Notes: a model not told the origin generated them from the letters alone. A DNA stretch of 64,000 nucleotides from Rhodocyclaceae bacterium (GCA_013791905.1 VMSX01000010.1:124001-188000); one strand, 5' to 3'; shown: positions 16,054 through 25,068, counted from the stretch's first letter. Program-made: numbers and translations.

Positions 16054-18564
16054 TCAAACGCCGCGCAGGCCTTCTACCACCTGCCCTGCCAGCGCCTTGT
16101 GTGTCGCCGCGAGGCCGGCCAGCGCCACGCCCGCCAGCCCGGCCAGCAGGCCGACCAATATCAGGCTGGGCGTCGGCAGATAGTCGAGCTGGAACACCCA
16201 GCGCGCCAGCGCCGTGCCGATAGCCGTGGCGGCCAGGCCGGCGAGCAGGCCGGCCAGCGCACCCAATGTGGCAAATTCGACCAACAGCGCCTGACGCAAC
16301 TGGTGGCGCCGTCCGCCGAGCGCCCGCAACACCGCCAGCTCATGACTGCGCTCGCCGGCGCTGGCCTGCAGCGCGGCATACAACACCACCAGTCCGGCCA
16401 GCAGGGCGAAGCCGAACACCAGTTGCACCGCGCGCGCCACCTGATCGAGCGTATCCCGCAACTGACGCACCAGCGCGGCCACGTCGATCACAGTGATGTT
16501 CGGGAATTGCCGCACCAGATCGCTGATGATGGTTTCGCTGCCGTCCGGCAAGTGGAAGCTGGTGATGAAGCTGGTCGGCTGATCGTCCATGCTGCCCGCC
16601 GGCGCAATGACGAAGAAATTGACGCGCATCGAATCCCATTCAAGTTTGCGCAGCGAGGTTATATACGCAATAAAAGATTGTCCTGCGATGTCGAACAGCA
16701 GTTCGTCGCCGATATGCAGATTGAGCGTTTCGGCCAGACCCTTTTCCACCGAGAGCGGGATTGGCGCGCGTGGCAGGCCATCGCCTGCATGCCAGCGACC
16801 GGCGACAACCCGGTTGCCGGTCGGCAGATCGTTGCGGCTCGACAGGTTGAACTCGCGCTCGACGAGACGCTGGGCGCGCTCATCGACAAAATCGCGCGGC
16901 GCCACCTTGCGGCCATTCACACTGGTCAGCCGCCCGCGCACCATCGGTTCGAGGCGCGGCGCGGGCAATCCTCTGGCCACAAAAAAGTCCGTGATGACGC
17001 TCCGCTGATCGGGCTGGACGTTGATGAGGAAACGGTTGGGTGCGTCGGGGGGCGTCTTGGTCTGCCAGGCCGACAGCAGATCGTCCTTCGCCAGCGTCAG
17101 GATCAGCAGCGTGGTCAGCCCCAGTGCCAGCGCCACTACCTGCACCAGCGTCGCACCCGCGCGGCGGCGCAAATTGGCCAGCCCGATGCGCCAGCCGCCC
17201 GACAACCAGCGGGCGGGTACTCTCCCGATCAGCACCAACAGCCCCTGCCCGGCCAAGGCGAAAATGGCCACCGCGAGCATGAAACCGCCCAGCACCACGC
17301 TGCCCAGCCGCACGTCGTTCGCCATCCACAACATCAGCCCGGCGAGACAGCCGATGCCCAGCAGGTAGGAAGCCGCCGAGAGCGGCTCGACTCCCCCAAA
17401 ATGCGCACCCCATTCGCGCCGCAGCACCCGCACCGTCGGTACCGCCTTGAGGCGCAGCAGCGGCGGCAGGACAAATCCCGCCACCAGCACACTGCCGACC
17501 GCCAGCCCATGCGCCCAGGGCAGCCAGCCCGGCGCGGGCAACTGTTCAGCGACCAGCCCGGCCAGCAGCATGTGCAAGGCACCCTGCGCCAGATAACCCA
17601 ATACCCCACCCAGCAGCGTCGCCGCCAGGCCCAGCGCGATGAACTCGCCCCCATAAATCAGAAGAATCTGCCTTTCGCTGGCGCCCAGACAGCGCATCAC
17701 CGCGCAAGCATCCAGATGGCGCTGCATGTAGCGCCGCGCCGCCATGCCGACCGCCACGGCGGCCAGCACCACGGTCAGCAGGGCGGCCAGGCGCAGGAAG
17801 CGCTGCGCGCGCTCGATGATGTTGCGGATTTCCGGGCGGGCGTTGTCGAGACTTTCGAGTTTTTCGCCGCGCTGCAAATTGGTCTGCGCCCACTGGCGAA
17901 ACTTGGCCACGGCCGGTGCGTCGCCCGCCACATGCAGGCGCCATCTGGCGCGGCTGCCCGCCTGGATCAGTTCTGTGGCCGGCACGTCGGCCAGATTGAT
18001 GATCAGCCGTGGCGCCAGCGCGAAGGGATTGATGCCGCGGTCCGGCTCCAGCGTGACGATCGCCGCCACGGTGGTTTCAAGTTCCCCGAGCTGCAGCCGG
18101 CCCGCGCTGTCGACACCCAGCCCGGTCGCCAGCCGTTCATCGGGCCAGACCGTGCCCGGCGCGGGAATTGCCGCCGTCTCGCCATCGCCGACATTCAGGC
18201 GCGGCGCGATGCGCAGCGCGCCACGCAACGGGTAACCGTCCGACACCGCCTTGATTTCCGCCAGTTGGACGCCGCCGGCGCTCGTCACCATGCTGACGAA
18301 GCTGACGCTTTCCGCCAGGCGCACGCCCTGCCGCTGCGCCGCTGCGCGAAAAGCCGCCGGCCACGGATGGTCGGCCGTCAGCAGCAGATCGCCGCCCAGC
18401 AACTGATGCGCCTCGCGCTCGACCGCCCGCTCGACCCGATCGGCCAGGAAGCCGACGCTGGTCAGCGCCATCACCGCCAGCACCAGCGCGAGGGCAAGGA
18501 CGGTCAGTTCGCCGGCGCGCAGGTCGCGCAGCAGCATGCGTAAGGTGAGTCGCAGGGTGTTCAT
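16054..18564 (-). CDS. large FtsX-like ABC-type permease (YbbP-like)
   Basis: An 836-residue protein with two FtsX/MacB permease modules and large periplasmic segments. N-terminal MLLRDLRAGELTVLALALVLAVMALTSVGFLADRV is typical of the YbbP group. RRYMQRHLDACAVMRCLGASERQILLIY and the C-terminal ERSHELAVLRALGGRRHQLRQALLVEF are FtsX permease signatures. Such permeases normally pair with a LolD-like ATPase (YbbA); none is adjacent here, so the partner must be elsewhere. A role in lipoprotein or lipid handling is possible but not shown. Confidence 0.88.
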   Translation of the reverse strand: MNTLRLTLRMLLRDLRAGELTVLALALVLAVMALTSVGFLADRVERAVEREAHQLLGGDLLLTADHPWPAAFRAAAQRQGVRLAESVSFVSMVTSAGGVQLAEIKAVSDGYPLRGALRIAPRLNVGDGETAAIPAPGTVWPDERLATGLGVDSAGRLQLGELETTVAAIVTLEPDRGINPFALAPRLIINLADVPATELIQAGSRARWRLHVAGDAPAVAKFRQWAQTNLQRGEKLESLDNARPEIRNIIERAQRFLRLAALLTVVLAAVAVGMAARRYMQRHLDACAVMRCLGASERQILLIYGGEFIALGLAATLLGGVLGYLAQGALHMLLAGLVAEQLPAPGWLPWAHGLAVGSVLVAGFVLPPLLRLKAVPTVRVLRREWGAHFGGVEPLSAASYLLGIGCLAGLMLWMANDVRLGSVVLGGFMLAVAIFALAGQGLLVLIGRVPARWLSGGWRIGLANLRRRAGATLVQVVALALGLTTLLILTLAKDDLLSAWQTKTPPDAPNRFLINVQPDQRSVITDFFVARGLPAPRLEPMVRGRLTSVNGRKVAPRDFVDERAQRLVEREFNLSSRNDLPTGNRVVAGRWHAGDGLPRAPIPLSVEKGLAETLNLHIGDELLFDIAGQSFIAYITSLRKLEWDSMRVNFFVIAPAGSMDDQPTSFITSFHLPDGSETIISDLVRQFPNITVIDVAALVRQLRDTLDQVARAVQLVFGFALLAGLVVLYAALQASAGERSHELAVLRALGGRRHQLRQALLVEFATLGALAGLLAGLAATAIGTALARWVFQLDYLPTPSLILVGLLAGLAGVALAGLAATHKALAGQVVEGLRGV

Positions 18565-18598
18565 GGGTGGAGATCATACCCAAGACCGCTGATTGACT

Positions 18599-18667
18599 CG
18601 TCACGCCGGCGTAGGCTGATGTCCAGGTTGCTGATTTTCCTGGATTCCGGCCTGTGCCGGAATGACG
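18599..18667. repeat. dispersed palindromic repeat (family C), copy 1
   Basis: The unit CGTCACGCCGGC at one end, a GTCCAG core, and GGATTCCGG plus GCCGGAATGACG at the other match the second copy at 42529-42598. The ends are partly inverted (CGTCA and TGACG). It resembles the common CGTCATTCCGGC-type intergenic repeats of proteobacteria. Confidence 0.75.
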
Positions 18668-18698
18668 CAATCAGGATTCATCAGCGCTTCCTCAATGA

Positions 18699-18722
18699 AA
18701 AGTCGGCGCTGGCTATACGGCG
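18699..18722 (+). repeat. family-A repeat, 24-nt degenerate copy
   Basis: AAAGTCGGCGCTGGC, then TAT where the consensus has GGG, then ACGGCG. It ends 3 bases before a family-B hairpin, in the same spacer as a family-C repeat. Confidence 0.75.
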
Positions 18723-18725
18723 GTA

Positions 18726-18944
18726 GCCTTGTCGCCGGGCCGCCCCAAGACAAGGCCGTAGGCCGCAGGACAGCCGAAGGCTGGTTCCGCGCAGCGGAAT
18801 GCGACTTTGTCGCACACAAGGCGGCACGCGGCGCCAGCCGCAATCCGCACCACTGTCTGTACAAAGCTCCCCGTAATAAACGAGCGCAGCGAGTCAACAG
18901 TCACCTCCCCCGCGAGGGGGAGGCTGGGAGGGGGCGGGCCTTCA
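18726..18944 (+). repeat. family-B element 4 (stem GCCTTGTC)
   Basis: GCCTTGTC (18726-18733), the invariant loop (18734-18748) and GACAAGGC (18749-18756). An extra segment, then GGCACGCGGCGCCAGCCGCAA, CCCCGTAATAAACGAGCGCA and the tail CCTCCCCCGCGAGGGGGAGG follow. The tail abuts the radA stop. This copy is longer than most because of an internal insertion after the head hairpin. Confidence 0.87.
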
Positions 18945-18950
18945 CTGGCT

Positions 18951-20330
18951 TTACCAGTTCCGCAACTGATCCATGGCCTGCTCGACCCGTTCCAGCGCAA
19001 TGACTGTCATACCCTTGATCGCCTGCCTGGGCGCATTGGCCTTGGGGATGAGGGCATGGGTGAAACCCAGCTTGGCGGCTTCCTTCAGGCGTTCCTGGCC
19101 GCGTGGGGCGGGACGGATTTCGCCGGCCAGGCCGACTTCGCCGAAGGCAACCCATTTGCCGGGCAAGGGCTTGTTGCGCAGGCTGGAGACGATGGCCAGC
19201 AACACGGCCAGGTCGGCCGCCGGTTCCTGGATGCGCACGCCGCCGACGGCATTGACGAAGACATCCTGATCGCCGCACATCACGCCGGCATGCCGGTGCA
19301 GCACGGCGAGCAGCATCGCCAACCGCTGCGGATCGAGGCCGACCGTCAGCCGACGCGGATTGCCCGACATGGCGGCATCGACCAGCGCCTGAATCTCGAC
19401 CAGCAGGGGTCGCGTGCCTTCCTGCGTGACCAGAACGCAACTGCCCGCGACGTCCTGCGCATGTTGCGAGAGGAACAGGGCCGAGGGGTTGGCAACGCCC
19501 TTCAGCCCCTTGTCGGTCATGGCGAACACGCCTAGTTCATTGACCGCGCCGAAGCGGTTCTTGACGGCGCGCACCAGCCGAAAGCTCGAGTGCGTGTCGC
19601 CTTCGAAATACAGCACGGTATCGACGATGTGTTCGAGCACGCGCGGACCGGCCAGCGCGCCTTCCTTCGTCACATGGCCGACGAGGATGATGCAGACGCC
19701 GGTCTGCTTGGCAAAGCGCGTCAATTGTGCCGCGCATTCGCGCACCTGCGCCACCGAGCCGGGCGCCGATTGCAGGGCATCCGACCAGAGCGTCTGGATC
19801 GAGTCGATCACCGCGACCAGGGGTTTTTCGTCCTGCAAGGTGGCGATGATTTTTTCGAGATTGATCTCGGCCAGCAAGCGCAATCCGGCGGCGGGCAGTT
19901 GCAGCCGATTGGCGCGCAGGGCAATCTGTTCACCCGACTCTTCCCCTGAGACATACAGCACCGGCTGGCCGGCTTCGGCGAGTCGTGCTAGTGCTTGAAG
20001 CAACAGCGTCGATTTGCCGATGCCCGGATCGCCGCCGATCAGCACTACGCCGCCGGCGACCAATCCGCCACCCAGCACACGATCGAACTCCTCGACGCCG
20101 GTGGCCAGCCGTGGTTCATCGCGCGGGCGGATGGCCGCCAGATCTTGTGGCTTGCTGCTGGCAGCCAACGGGGCAAAGTTGGTGCCGAAGCGCTTAGCCG
20201 CTGGCGTCGCTGTTTCTGCGACGGCTTCCACCAGCGTGTTCCATTGTGCGCAGCCGGGACATTGGCCCTGCCATTTTGGCGCGCTGGCGCCGCATTCGGT
20301 GCAGGAATAAATCGATTTGGCCTTGACCAT
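18951..20330 (-). CDS. radA: DNA repair protein RadA
   Basis: A 459-residue RecA-like branch-migration ATPase. It has an N-terminal zinc finger (YSCTECGASAPKWQGQCPGC), Walker A (GGDPGIGKSTLLL), the RadA-specific KNRFG motif (AVKNRFGAVNELGVF) and a C-terminal Lon-like domain (DVFVNAVGGVRIQEPAADLAVL, GEVGLAGEIRPAPRG). It acts in recombinational repair. The start is at 20330, two bases after the alr stop, so alr and radA are co-transcribed. Confidence 0.96.
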   Translation of the reverse strand: MVKAKSIYSCTECGASAPKWQGQCPGCAQWNTLVEAVAETATPAAKRFGTNFAPLAASSKPQDLAAIRPRDEPRLATGVEEFDRVLGGGLVAGGVVLIGGDPGIGKSTLLLQALARLAEAGQPVLYVSGEESGEQIALRANRLQLPAAGLRLLAEINLEKIIATLQDEKPLVAVIDSIQTLWSDALQSAPGSVAQVRECAAQLTRFAKQTGVCIILVGHVTKEGALAGPRVLEHIVDTVLYFEGDTHSSFRLVRAVKNRFGAVNELGVFAMTDKGLKGVANPSALFLSQHAQDVAGSCVLVTQEGTRPLLVEIQALVDAAMSGNPRRLTVGLDPQRLAMLLAVLHRHAGVMCGDQDVFVNAVGGVRIQEPAADLAVLLAIVSSLRNKPLPGKWVAFGEVGLAGEIRPAPRGQERLKEAAKLGFTHALIPKANAPRQAIKGMTVIALERVEQAMDQLRNW

Positions 20331-20332
20331 GT

Positions 20333-21421
20333 TCAGTTGATCTCGCTCACCGGCACGCGCGCGGCCAAAGCGCAAAACAGTTCATAGCTGATGGTGCCAG
20401 CCGATGTGGCCACTTCGTCGGCAGGCAGCACGGTTTCGCCGGCCTGGCCCCACAGGGTCGCCGTCCCGCCAGCGCCGACTTTTGCGGGAAGGTCGGTCAG
20501 GTCGACACAGAGCTTGTCCATCGACACGCGGCCGAGGGTACGCGTGCGCAGGCCATCCACCAGCACGGGGGTGCCGGTCGGCGCGTGGCGCGGATAACCG
20601 TCGGCGTAACCGCAGGCAACCACGCCGATGCGCATCGGATGATCGGAGGTAAAGCTGCAACCATAGCCAACACTATCGCCGGCCACCAGCGTCTGCACGG
20701 CAATAATCTCGCTTTGCAAGGTCATCACCGGCTGGAGATCCAGTTCGGCGGCGGATATCAACTGCGGGAACGGCGAACCGCCATACAGCATGATGCCGGG
20801 GCGCGCCCAGTCGTTGGCGACGACGTCAGGAAAACGCAGCAACGCAGCCGAATTTGACAGCGAACATGGCAGGTCCATGCCGGCAGTCATGGTTGCAAAG
20901 CGTTCAAGCTGCCAGTCAACACCACGCGAACCATCGGCATCGGCAAAATGCGTCATCAGGGTAATGTCAGGCACCTTGCCAGACAGCGCGGTGCGAGCAG
21001 CGGCAAGGCCGGCGGCATCAAAGCCGAGTCGGTGCATGCCGGTATCGAGCTTCAGGTAGACCGGCAGCGCGGCCGGCCAGTTGGCAGCGAGCAGCGTGTG
21101 GATCTGATCAAGCCGGTGCAGCACCGGAATCAGTCGATGTTCGATGAACAGCGGCAACTCCTCAGCCGTATAAAAACCTTCGAGCATCAGGATCGGCAAT
21201 TCGAACCCTGCCGCGCGCAAACGCACGGCGCGCTCGAGTTCGATCAGCGCAAAACCATCGGTAAGGTCGGCGAGGGCGGCAACGGCACGCTCCAGCCCGT
21301 GACCATAAGCATTGGCCTTGACCACGCACCAGAGCCTGGCGGCACCGGCATGGCGACGCGCGGTGGCAAAGTTATGCCGCAAAGCGGCACGGTCAATGGT
21401 GGCGCGAATCGGTCGCGTCAT
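20333..21421 (-). CDS. alr: alanine racemase
   Basis: A 362-residue PLP enzyme making D-alanine for peptidoglycan. The PLP lysine lies in LWCVVKANAYGHG, substrate-binding residues in KLDTGMHRLGF, and the second catalytic base in VGYGCSFTSDHPMRIGVVACGYADGYPR. The start at 21421 is chosen at MTRPIRATIDRAALRHN; the frame stays open upstream only because it runs through a family-B element. Residues 314-321 (KVGAGGTA) are encoded by an exact 24-nt family-A copy, in a loop where other Alr proteins commonly have a KVG-type motif before LWG. Confidence 0.96.
   Translation of the reverse strand: MTRPIRATIDRAALRHNFATARRHAGAARLWCVVKANAYGHGLERAVAALADLTDGFALIELERAVRLRAAGFELPILMLEGFYTAEELPLFIEHRLIPVLHRLDQIHTLLAANWPAALPVYLKLDTGMHRLGFDAAGLAAARTALSGKVPDITLMTHFADADGSRGVDWQLERFATMTAGMDLPCSLSNSAALLRFPDVVANDWARPGIMLYGGSPFPQLISAAELDLQPVMTLQSEIIAVQTLVAGDSVGYGCSFTSDHPMRIGVVACGYADGYPRHAPTGTPVLVDGLRTRTLGRVSMDKLCVDLTDLPAKVGAGGTATLWGQAGETVLPADEVATSAGTISYELFCALAARVPVSEIN
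20459..20482 (-). repeat. family-A repeat, exact 24-nt copy inside alr
   Basis: Identical at all 24 positions to the copies in rnfG, recC, parC and the 43602 spacer (contains GTCCCGCCAGCGCCGACTTT). Translated with alr as KVGAGGTA. Confidence 0.9.
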
Positions 21422-21444
21422 GCCCGGATTAACATGAAAGAACA

Positions 21445-21589
21445 GCTTTTGCGCCGGGCCGCCCCAAGCAAAAGCGGCACGCGGCGCCAGCCGCAACCCA
21501 CGCCCACGCCAACGCGGAGCACCCCGTAACAAACGAGCGTCAGCGAGCCGTTTGGAACCCCCCGCGAGGGGGGCGAAGGGGGGCGGGCC
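21445..21589 (+). repeat. family-B element 5 (stem GCTTTTGC)
   Basis: GCTTTTGC (21445-21452), the invariant loop (21453-21467) and GCAAAAGC (21468-21475). GGCACGCGGCGCCAGCCGCAA, CCCCGTAACAAACGAGCG and the tail CCCCCCGCGAGGGGGG follow. The tail abuts the stop of the minus-strand LysR gene; the head points to alr. Confidence 0.9.
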
Positions 21590-21591
21590 AA

Positions 21592-22497
21592 TTACTTGCT
21601 CTTGTACTCTTTGAGCTTATCGGTCGAAAAATCGACGAAGGCCGTCACCAGTCGCGAGCGGAATTTTTCCTTCGGGTAGACCATCGACAACTGGCGCGTC
21701 AGGCGGGGCTTGAGCGGAATCGAAACCAGATCGCCCAGGCGCAGGGCCTTCAGCACCGAGGTGCGCGAAGCAATGGCATAGCCCAGGCCGGTTTCGACAA
21801 CTTCGAGCAAGGCGAGCGGGCTGCCCAGCTCCATCACCGGCAACATGTGCTCGATATTGACGCCATTTTTTTCCAGATAGACTTCGGTGAACTCGCGCGT
21901 GCCCGAGCCGGGTTCGCGCGACACAAAAGGATATTCGATAAGTTGCTGCGGCGTGACTTCCTTCATGCGCGCCAGCGGGAACTTCGGGCTGCAGATGATC
22001 TGCAGTTCATCCTCGCAACAGACTTCGGTCTGCAGGTTGGGCTGGTGCGAGGGGGACTCGATGAAACCGATATCGATGGTGTGTTCGGCGACGCGCGTTT
22101 CGATGGTTTCGGAGTTGGCCACCACCAGACACGGCTTGACATTCTGGTACTTGGCCTTGAATTCGCCAAGGATGCGCGGCAGCAGGAATTCGGCGATGGT
22201 GGTACTGGCACCCACCAGCAGAGAACCGCCAACCTCGCCGGTCATCTCCGATAGCCGCACGTCCATTTCACTGGCCAGACCGAGGATTTTCTCGGCATAG
22301 GTCAAAACCAACTCACCCGCCGGAGTGAGTGAAATGCGGCCATGACCGCGGTCGAACAGGCGTGTATTGAAATGCTCTTCGAGTTGCTTGATCTGAAACG
22401 TCACCGCCGGCTGCGTCATGAACAACACTTCAGCAGCCTTGGTAAACGAAAGCTGTTTGGCCACGGCATGAAAAACCTGCAGTCTGCGATCAGCCAT
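21592..22497 (-). CDS. LysR-family transcriptional regulator
   Basis: A 301-residue LysR regulator with the HTH MADRRLQVFHAVAKQLSFTKAAEVLFMTQPAVTFQIKQLEEHFNTRLFDR and a substrate-binding domain (GGSLLVGASTTIAEFLLPRILGEFKAKYQNV, FVSREPGSGTREFTEVYLE). The pattern is like the CbbR/CysL/YeiE branch. The start at 22497 has GAGGGGAG upstream. It is divergent from lplT across a 180-bp AT-richer spacer that may hold its operator. The regulated genes are unknown. Confidence 0.9.
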   Translation of the reverse strand: MADRRLQVFHAVAKQLSFTKAAEVLFMTQPAVTFQIKQLEEHFNTRLFDRGHGRISLTPAGELVLTYAEKILGLASEMDVRLSEMTGEVGGSLLVGASTTIAEFLLPRILGEFKAKYQNVKPCLVVANSETIETRVAEHTIDIGFIESPSHQPNLQTEVCCEDELQIICSPKFPLARMKEVTPQQLIEYPFVSREPGSGTREFTEVYLEKNGVNIEHMLPVMELGSPLALLEVVETGLGYAIASRTSVLKALRLGDLVSIPLKPRLTRQLSMVYPKEKFRSRLVTAFVDFSTDKLKEYKSK

Positions 22498-22678
22498 GAA
22501 TACTCCCCTCGAATTATGGTTTTGTATGAGCGCGATATTCAAACACAAATCATCTACATAAGAAAGCTTGATATGCGGACGCTCATCTATTTGTTTCCCC
22601 AGTAATAAAGGGGATACAAGAGATCAAGTGAGCTTATATTAAAATTTGCTACACACTTTCGTGATATAACCGGCCGCC

Positions 22679-23941
22679 ATGAAGCCCGGGTTCTACATCA
22701 TCATGGCGGCGCAGTTTTTCTCTGCGCTGGCCGATAATGCGCTGCTGATTGCCGCCATCGCCATCCTGCGCGACATGCAGTCGCCGACAGAATACGAACC
22801 GCTGCTCAAGACATTTTTCACCGTCTCCTACGTGGCGCTGGCCGCCTTTGTCGGCGCCTTCGCCGACTCGATGGCGAAATGGCGCGTCATGTTCATCAGC
22901 AACGGCATCAAGATATTCGGTTGCTCGCTGATGTTCTTCGACATGCACCCGCTGCTGGCCTACGCGGTCGTGGGCCTCGGTGCCGCCGCTTACTCGCCTG
23001 CCAAGTACGGCATCCTCACCGAATATTTGCCGCACCGCCAACTGGTCATTGCCAACGGCTGGATCGAGGGCCTGACGGTAGGCGCGATCGTACTGGGTGT
23101 CGTGCTGGGCGGCGCCATGATTCATCCGGGCATCTCCCATAACTTGCTGTCCTTCGATTTTCCGGTGATCGACACCGGCATCGACAGCGTGGCCGAGATG
23201 AGCCTGCTGATCATCGGCGGACTGTATATCGTGGCCGCGCTGTTCAATCTGTATGTGCCCGACACCGGCGTCGACCACAAGCCGCTCAAGAAGAACCCGA
23301 TCTATCTATTCCACGAGTTCAAGCACTGCGTGCAACTATTGTGGCGCGACAAGCTTGGCCAGATTTCACTGGCGGTGACCACGCTATTCTGGGGCGCTGG
23401 CGCGACCCTGCAGTTCATTGTTATCGAATGGTCGAGGGTGGCACTCAACCTCGAACTGGCCAGGGCCAGCATGCTCCAGGGCGTCGTCGCGGTCGGCATT
23501 GCCATCGGCGCGGTGTTGGCGGCGCGCTTGATCACCCTGCGCAAATCCCTGCGCGTCATCCCACTCGGCATTGCCATGGGCATTATTGTCATGGCGATGG
23601 TGGTGGTGCGCGACACCTGGCTTGCCATGACACTCATGGTGCTGATCGGCATGTTGTCCGGCTTCTTCGTCGTGCCGATGAACGCCCTGCTCCAGCACCG
23701 CGGCCATATCCTGATGGGCGCCGGACACTCGATTGCCGTACAGAACTTCAACGAGAACATTGCCATCCTGGTCATGACGGGCACCTATTCGCTGCTGATC
23801 ATGTACGGTGTGCACATCTACTGGGTAATCGCCATGTTCGGCCTGTTTGTCGCCGGCATCATGTTTCTGATCAAACGTCACCATGAAGCCAACCAGCGCG
23901 AACACGACTCCGTCAGCCAGTTGGAGGATGTGCGGCACTGA
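22679..23941 (+). CDS. lplT: lysophospholipid transporter LplT
   Basis: A 420-residue major-facilitator protein with 12 predicted helices. The N-terminus MKPGFYIIMAAQFFSALADNALLIAAIAILRD, GAAAYSPAKYGILTEYLPHRQLVIANGWIEG and FFVVPMNALLQHRGHILMGAGHSIAVQNFNEN are characteristic of LplT, which flips lysophospholipids across the inner membrane for re-acylation. No fused or adjacent acyltransferase is seen. A family-B element follows directly after its stop. Confidence 0.93.
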   Translation: MKPGFYIIMAAQFFSALADNALLIAAIAILRDMQSPTEYEPLLKTFFTVSYVALAAFVGAFADSMAKWRVMFISNGIKIFGCSLMFFDMHPLLAYAVVGLGAAAYSPAKYGILTEYLPHRQLVIANGWIEGLTVGAIVLGVVLGGAMIHPGISHNLLSFDFPVIDTGIDSVAEMSLLIIGGLYIVAALFNLYVPDTGVDHKPLKKNPIYLFHEFKHCVQLLWRDKLGQISLAVTTLFWGAGATLQFIVIEWSRVALNLELARASMLQGVVAVGIAIGAVLAARLITLRKSLRVIPLGIAMGIIVMAMVVVRDTWLAMTLMVLIGMLSGFFVVPMNALLQHRGHILMGAGHSIAVQNFNENIAILVMTGTYSLLIMYGVHIYWVIAMFGLFVAGIMFLIKRHHEANQREHDSVSQLEDVRH

Positions 23942-23944
23942 GTA

Positions 23945-24183
23945 AGGCCCGCCCTCCCCCAGCCCCTCCCGCGCGGGAGGGGTGACTGTTGTTTTTGCCT
24001 TCGGCCGCCGCTACGCGGCTTAACGCCGGTTGAGAGCCGGCATTAGCCTTCGCCGCAACGGCGCGACTACGTCGCTTGTTGTCACTGCGCTCGTTTGTTA
24101 CGGGGTGCCCCCGTTCATGCTGGGGCGCGGATTGCGGCTGGCGCCGCGTGCCGCCTTGCCTTGGGGCGGCCCGGCGGCAAGGC
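23945..24183 (-). repeat. family-B element 6 (stem GCCTTGCC)
   Basis: It begins right after the lplT stop with GGCCCGCCCTCCCCCAGCCC and the tail hairpin CCTCCCGCGCGGGAGG, and ends with the head hairpin GCCTTGCC (24153-24160), loop TTGGGGCGGCCCGGC, GGCAAGGC (24176-24183). It carries about 80 extra bases in the middle, with TTCGGCCGCCGC and TAACGCCGGTTGAGAGCCGGC segments. Confidence 0.88.
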
Positions 24184-24219
24184 TGCTTGGGTGATACCCT
24201 TTTCGTCCTCTGCCAGCTA

Positions 24220-24405
24220 TCAGTTTGAACAGGACGTACCGTCACCGCAGCTTTTTTTGGACGAACAGCAGCCGCAGCCTTCAGCGCTACGGAACGGGCC
24301 CAGTTGCGGGTTACGTGCGGCGAACTTCCGGTAGAGGCGGTCGACGCCGATGCCGGCCAGCAGGAGGGCGAAGATCACCGCGATGGTGATGAGGTAGGTG
24401 CCCAT
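24220..24405 (-). CDS. small Cys-rich membrane-anchored protein downstream of rnfA
   Basis: A 61-residue protein: one transmembrane helix (MGTYLITIAVIFALLLAGIGVDRLY), a short basic linker, and a Cys-rich tail (EGCGCCSSKKSCGDGTSCSN) with five cysteines. It is the last gene of the rnf cluster, 84 bases after rnfA, with a family-B hairpin directly upstream of its ATG. Size and layout recall NqrM, the small Cys protein needed for Na+-NQR maturation, but the Cys spacing and motifs differ. An iron-delivery role for Rnf is therefore only a hypothesis. Confidence 0.7.
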   Translation of the reverse strand: MGTYLITIAVIFALLLAGIGVDRLYRKFAARNPQLGPFRSAEGCGCCSSKKSCGDGTSCSN

Positions 24406-24486
24406 CAGTTGCCTGCCGGGCCGCCCCAAAGGCAACTGCGCCCCCCGATGGGGGGCAGCGAGCCGGAATTGCGAGCGTGGGGGGCC
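24406..24486 (+). repeat. family-B element 7 (stem CAGTTGCCT, subtype 2 tail)
   Basis: CAGTTGCCT (24406-24414), the invariant loop (24415-24429) and AGGCAACTG (24430-24438) form a 9-bp stem. A CCCCCCGATGGGGGG hairpin and GCGAGCGTGGGGGGCCAACTT follow. It fills the rnfA/small-gene spacer: the tail abuts the rnfA stop and the head touches the start codon of the small gene. Confidence 0.87.
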
Positions 24487-24489
24487 AAC

Positions 24490-25068
24490 TTATCCACCCA
24501 GACCAGCAAAGCCCATGAAGGCCAGCGACAGGATGCCGGCCAACATCAGCGACAGGGCCGTGCCCTGCGCCACGGCGGGCACATCGGACAATTGCAGGCG
24601 TTCGCGCACGCTGGCCATCAGCACCAGCGCCAAGGTGAAGCCCGCGCCGGCACCGACGGCGAAGGTGATCGACTGGACAAAATCATATTCGCGCGCCGTC
24701 TGGAACAGCGCGACACCGAGCACCGCACAGTTGGTGGTGATTAGCGGCAGATAAATGCCCAGCGCGCGGAACAGGCCCGGACTGTATTTCTTCAGCACCA
24801 TCTCGACGAGTTGCACCGTCGAGGCGATGATGACAATGTAGGCGATCAGCCGCAGGAATTCGAGGCCGAGGTGATCGAGCAAAATGTTGATGCCGAAGGC
24901 GCACAACGAGGCCACCAGCATCACGAAGGTGGAGGCCGCGCCCATCGGCACGGCCGTTTCGAGCTTGCCCGACACGCCGATGAAGGGGCACAGGCCAAGG
25001 AACATCGCCAGCACGAAGTTGTTGGCGAGGAAGGCGTTGATGAATATCTGGGCAGCACTTTCATGCAT
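24490..25068 (-). CDS. rnfA: Rnf electron transport complex subunit RnfA
   Basis: A 192-residue integral membrane subunit with six helices: NNFVLAMFLGLCPFIGVSGKLETAVPMG, DHLGLEFLRLIAYIVIIASTVQLVEM and GIYLPLITTNCAVLGVALF. The Cys residues in LGLCPF and TTNCAVLG are those which, in RnfA/RnfE and NqrD/NqrE pairs, hold an intramembrane iron site. The start at 25068 overlaps the rnfE end by 8 bases, showing translational coupling. The Rnf complex moves electrons between ferredoxin and NAD with ion translocation. Confidence 0.96.
   Translation of the reverse strand: MHESAAQIFINAFLANNFVLAMFLGLCPFIGVSGKLETAVPMGAASTFVMLVASLCAFGINILLDHLGLEFLRLIAYIVIIASTVQLVEMVLKKYSPGLFRALGIYLPLITTNCAVLGVALFQTAREYDFVQSITFAVGAGAGFTLALVLMASVRERLQLSDVPAVAQGTALSLMLAGILSLAFMGFAGLGG

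Noticed and set aside
16099-18543. Very long plus-strand frame opposite the FtsX-like permease
   Set aside because: Gln/Arg/His-rich composition typical of an antisense shadow in GC-rich DNA; the minus strand encodes a clear permease.
24220-24405. Calling the small Cys-rich protein NqrM
   Set aside because: The NqrM glycine/Cys motif pattern (GSCGG and CxxC near the end) is not present.
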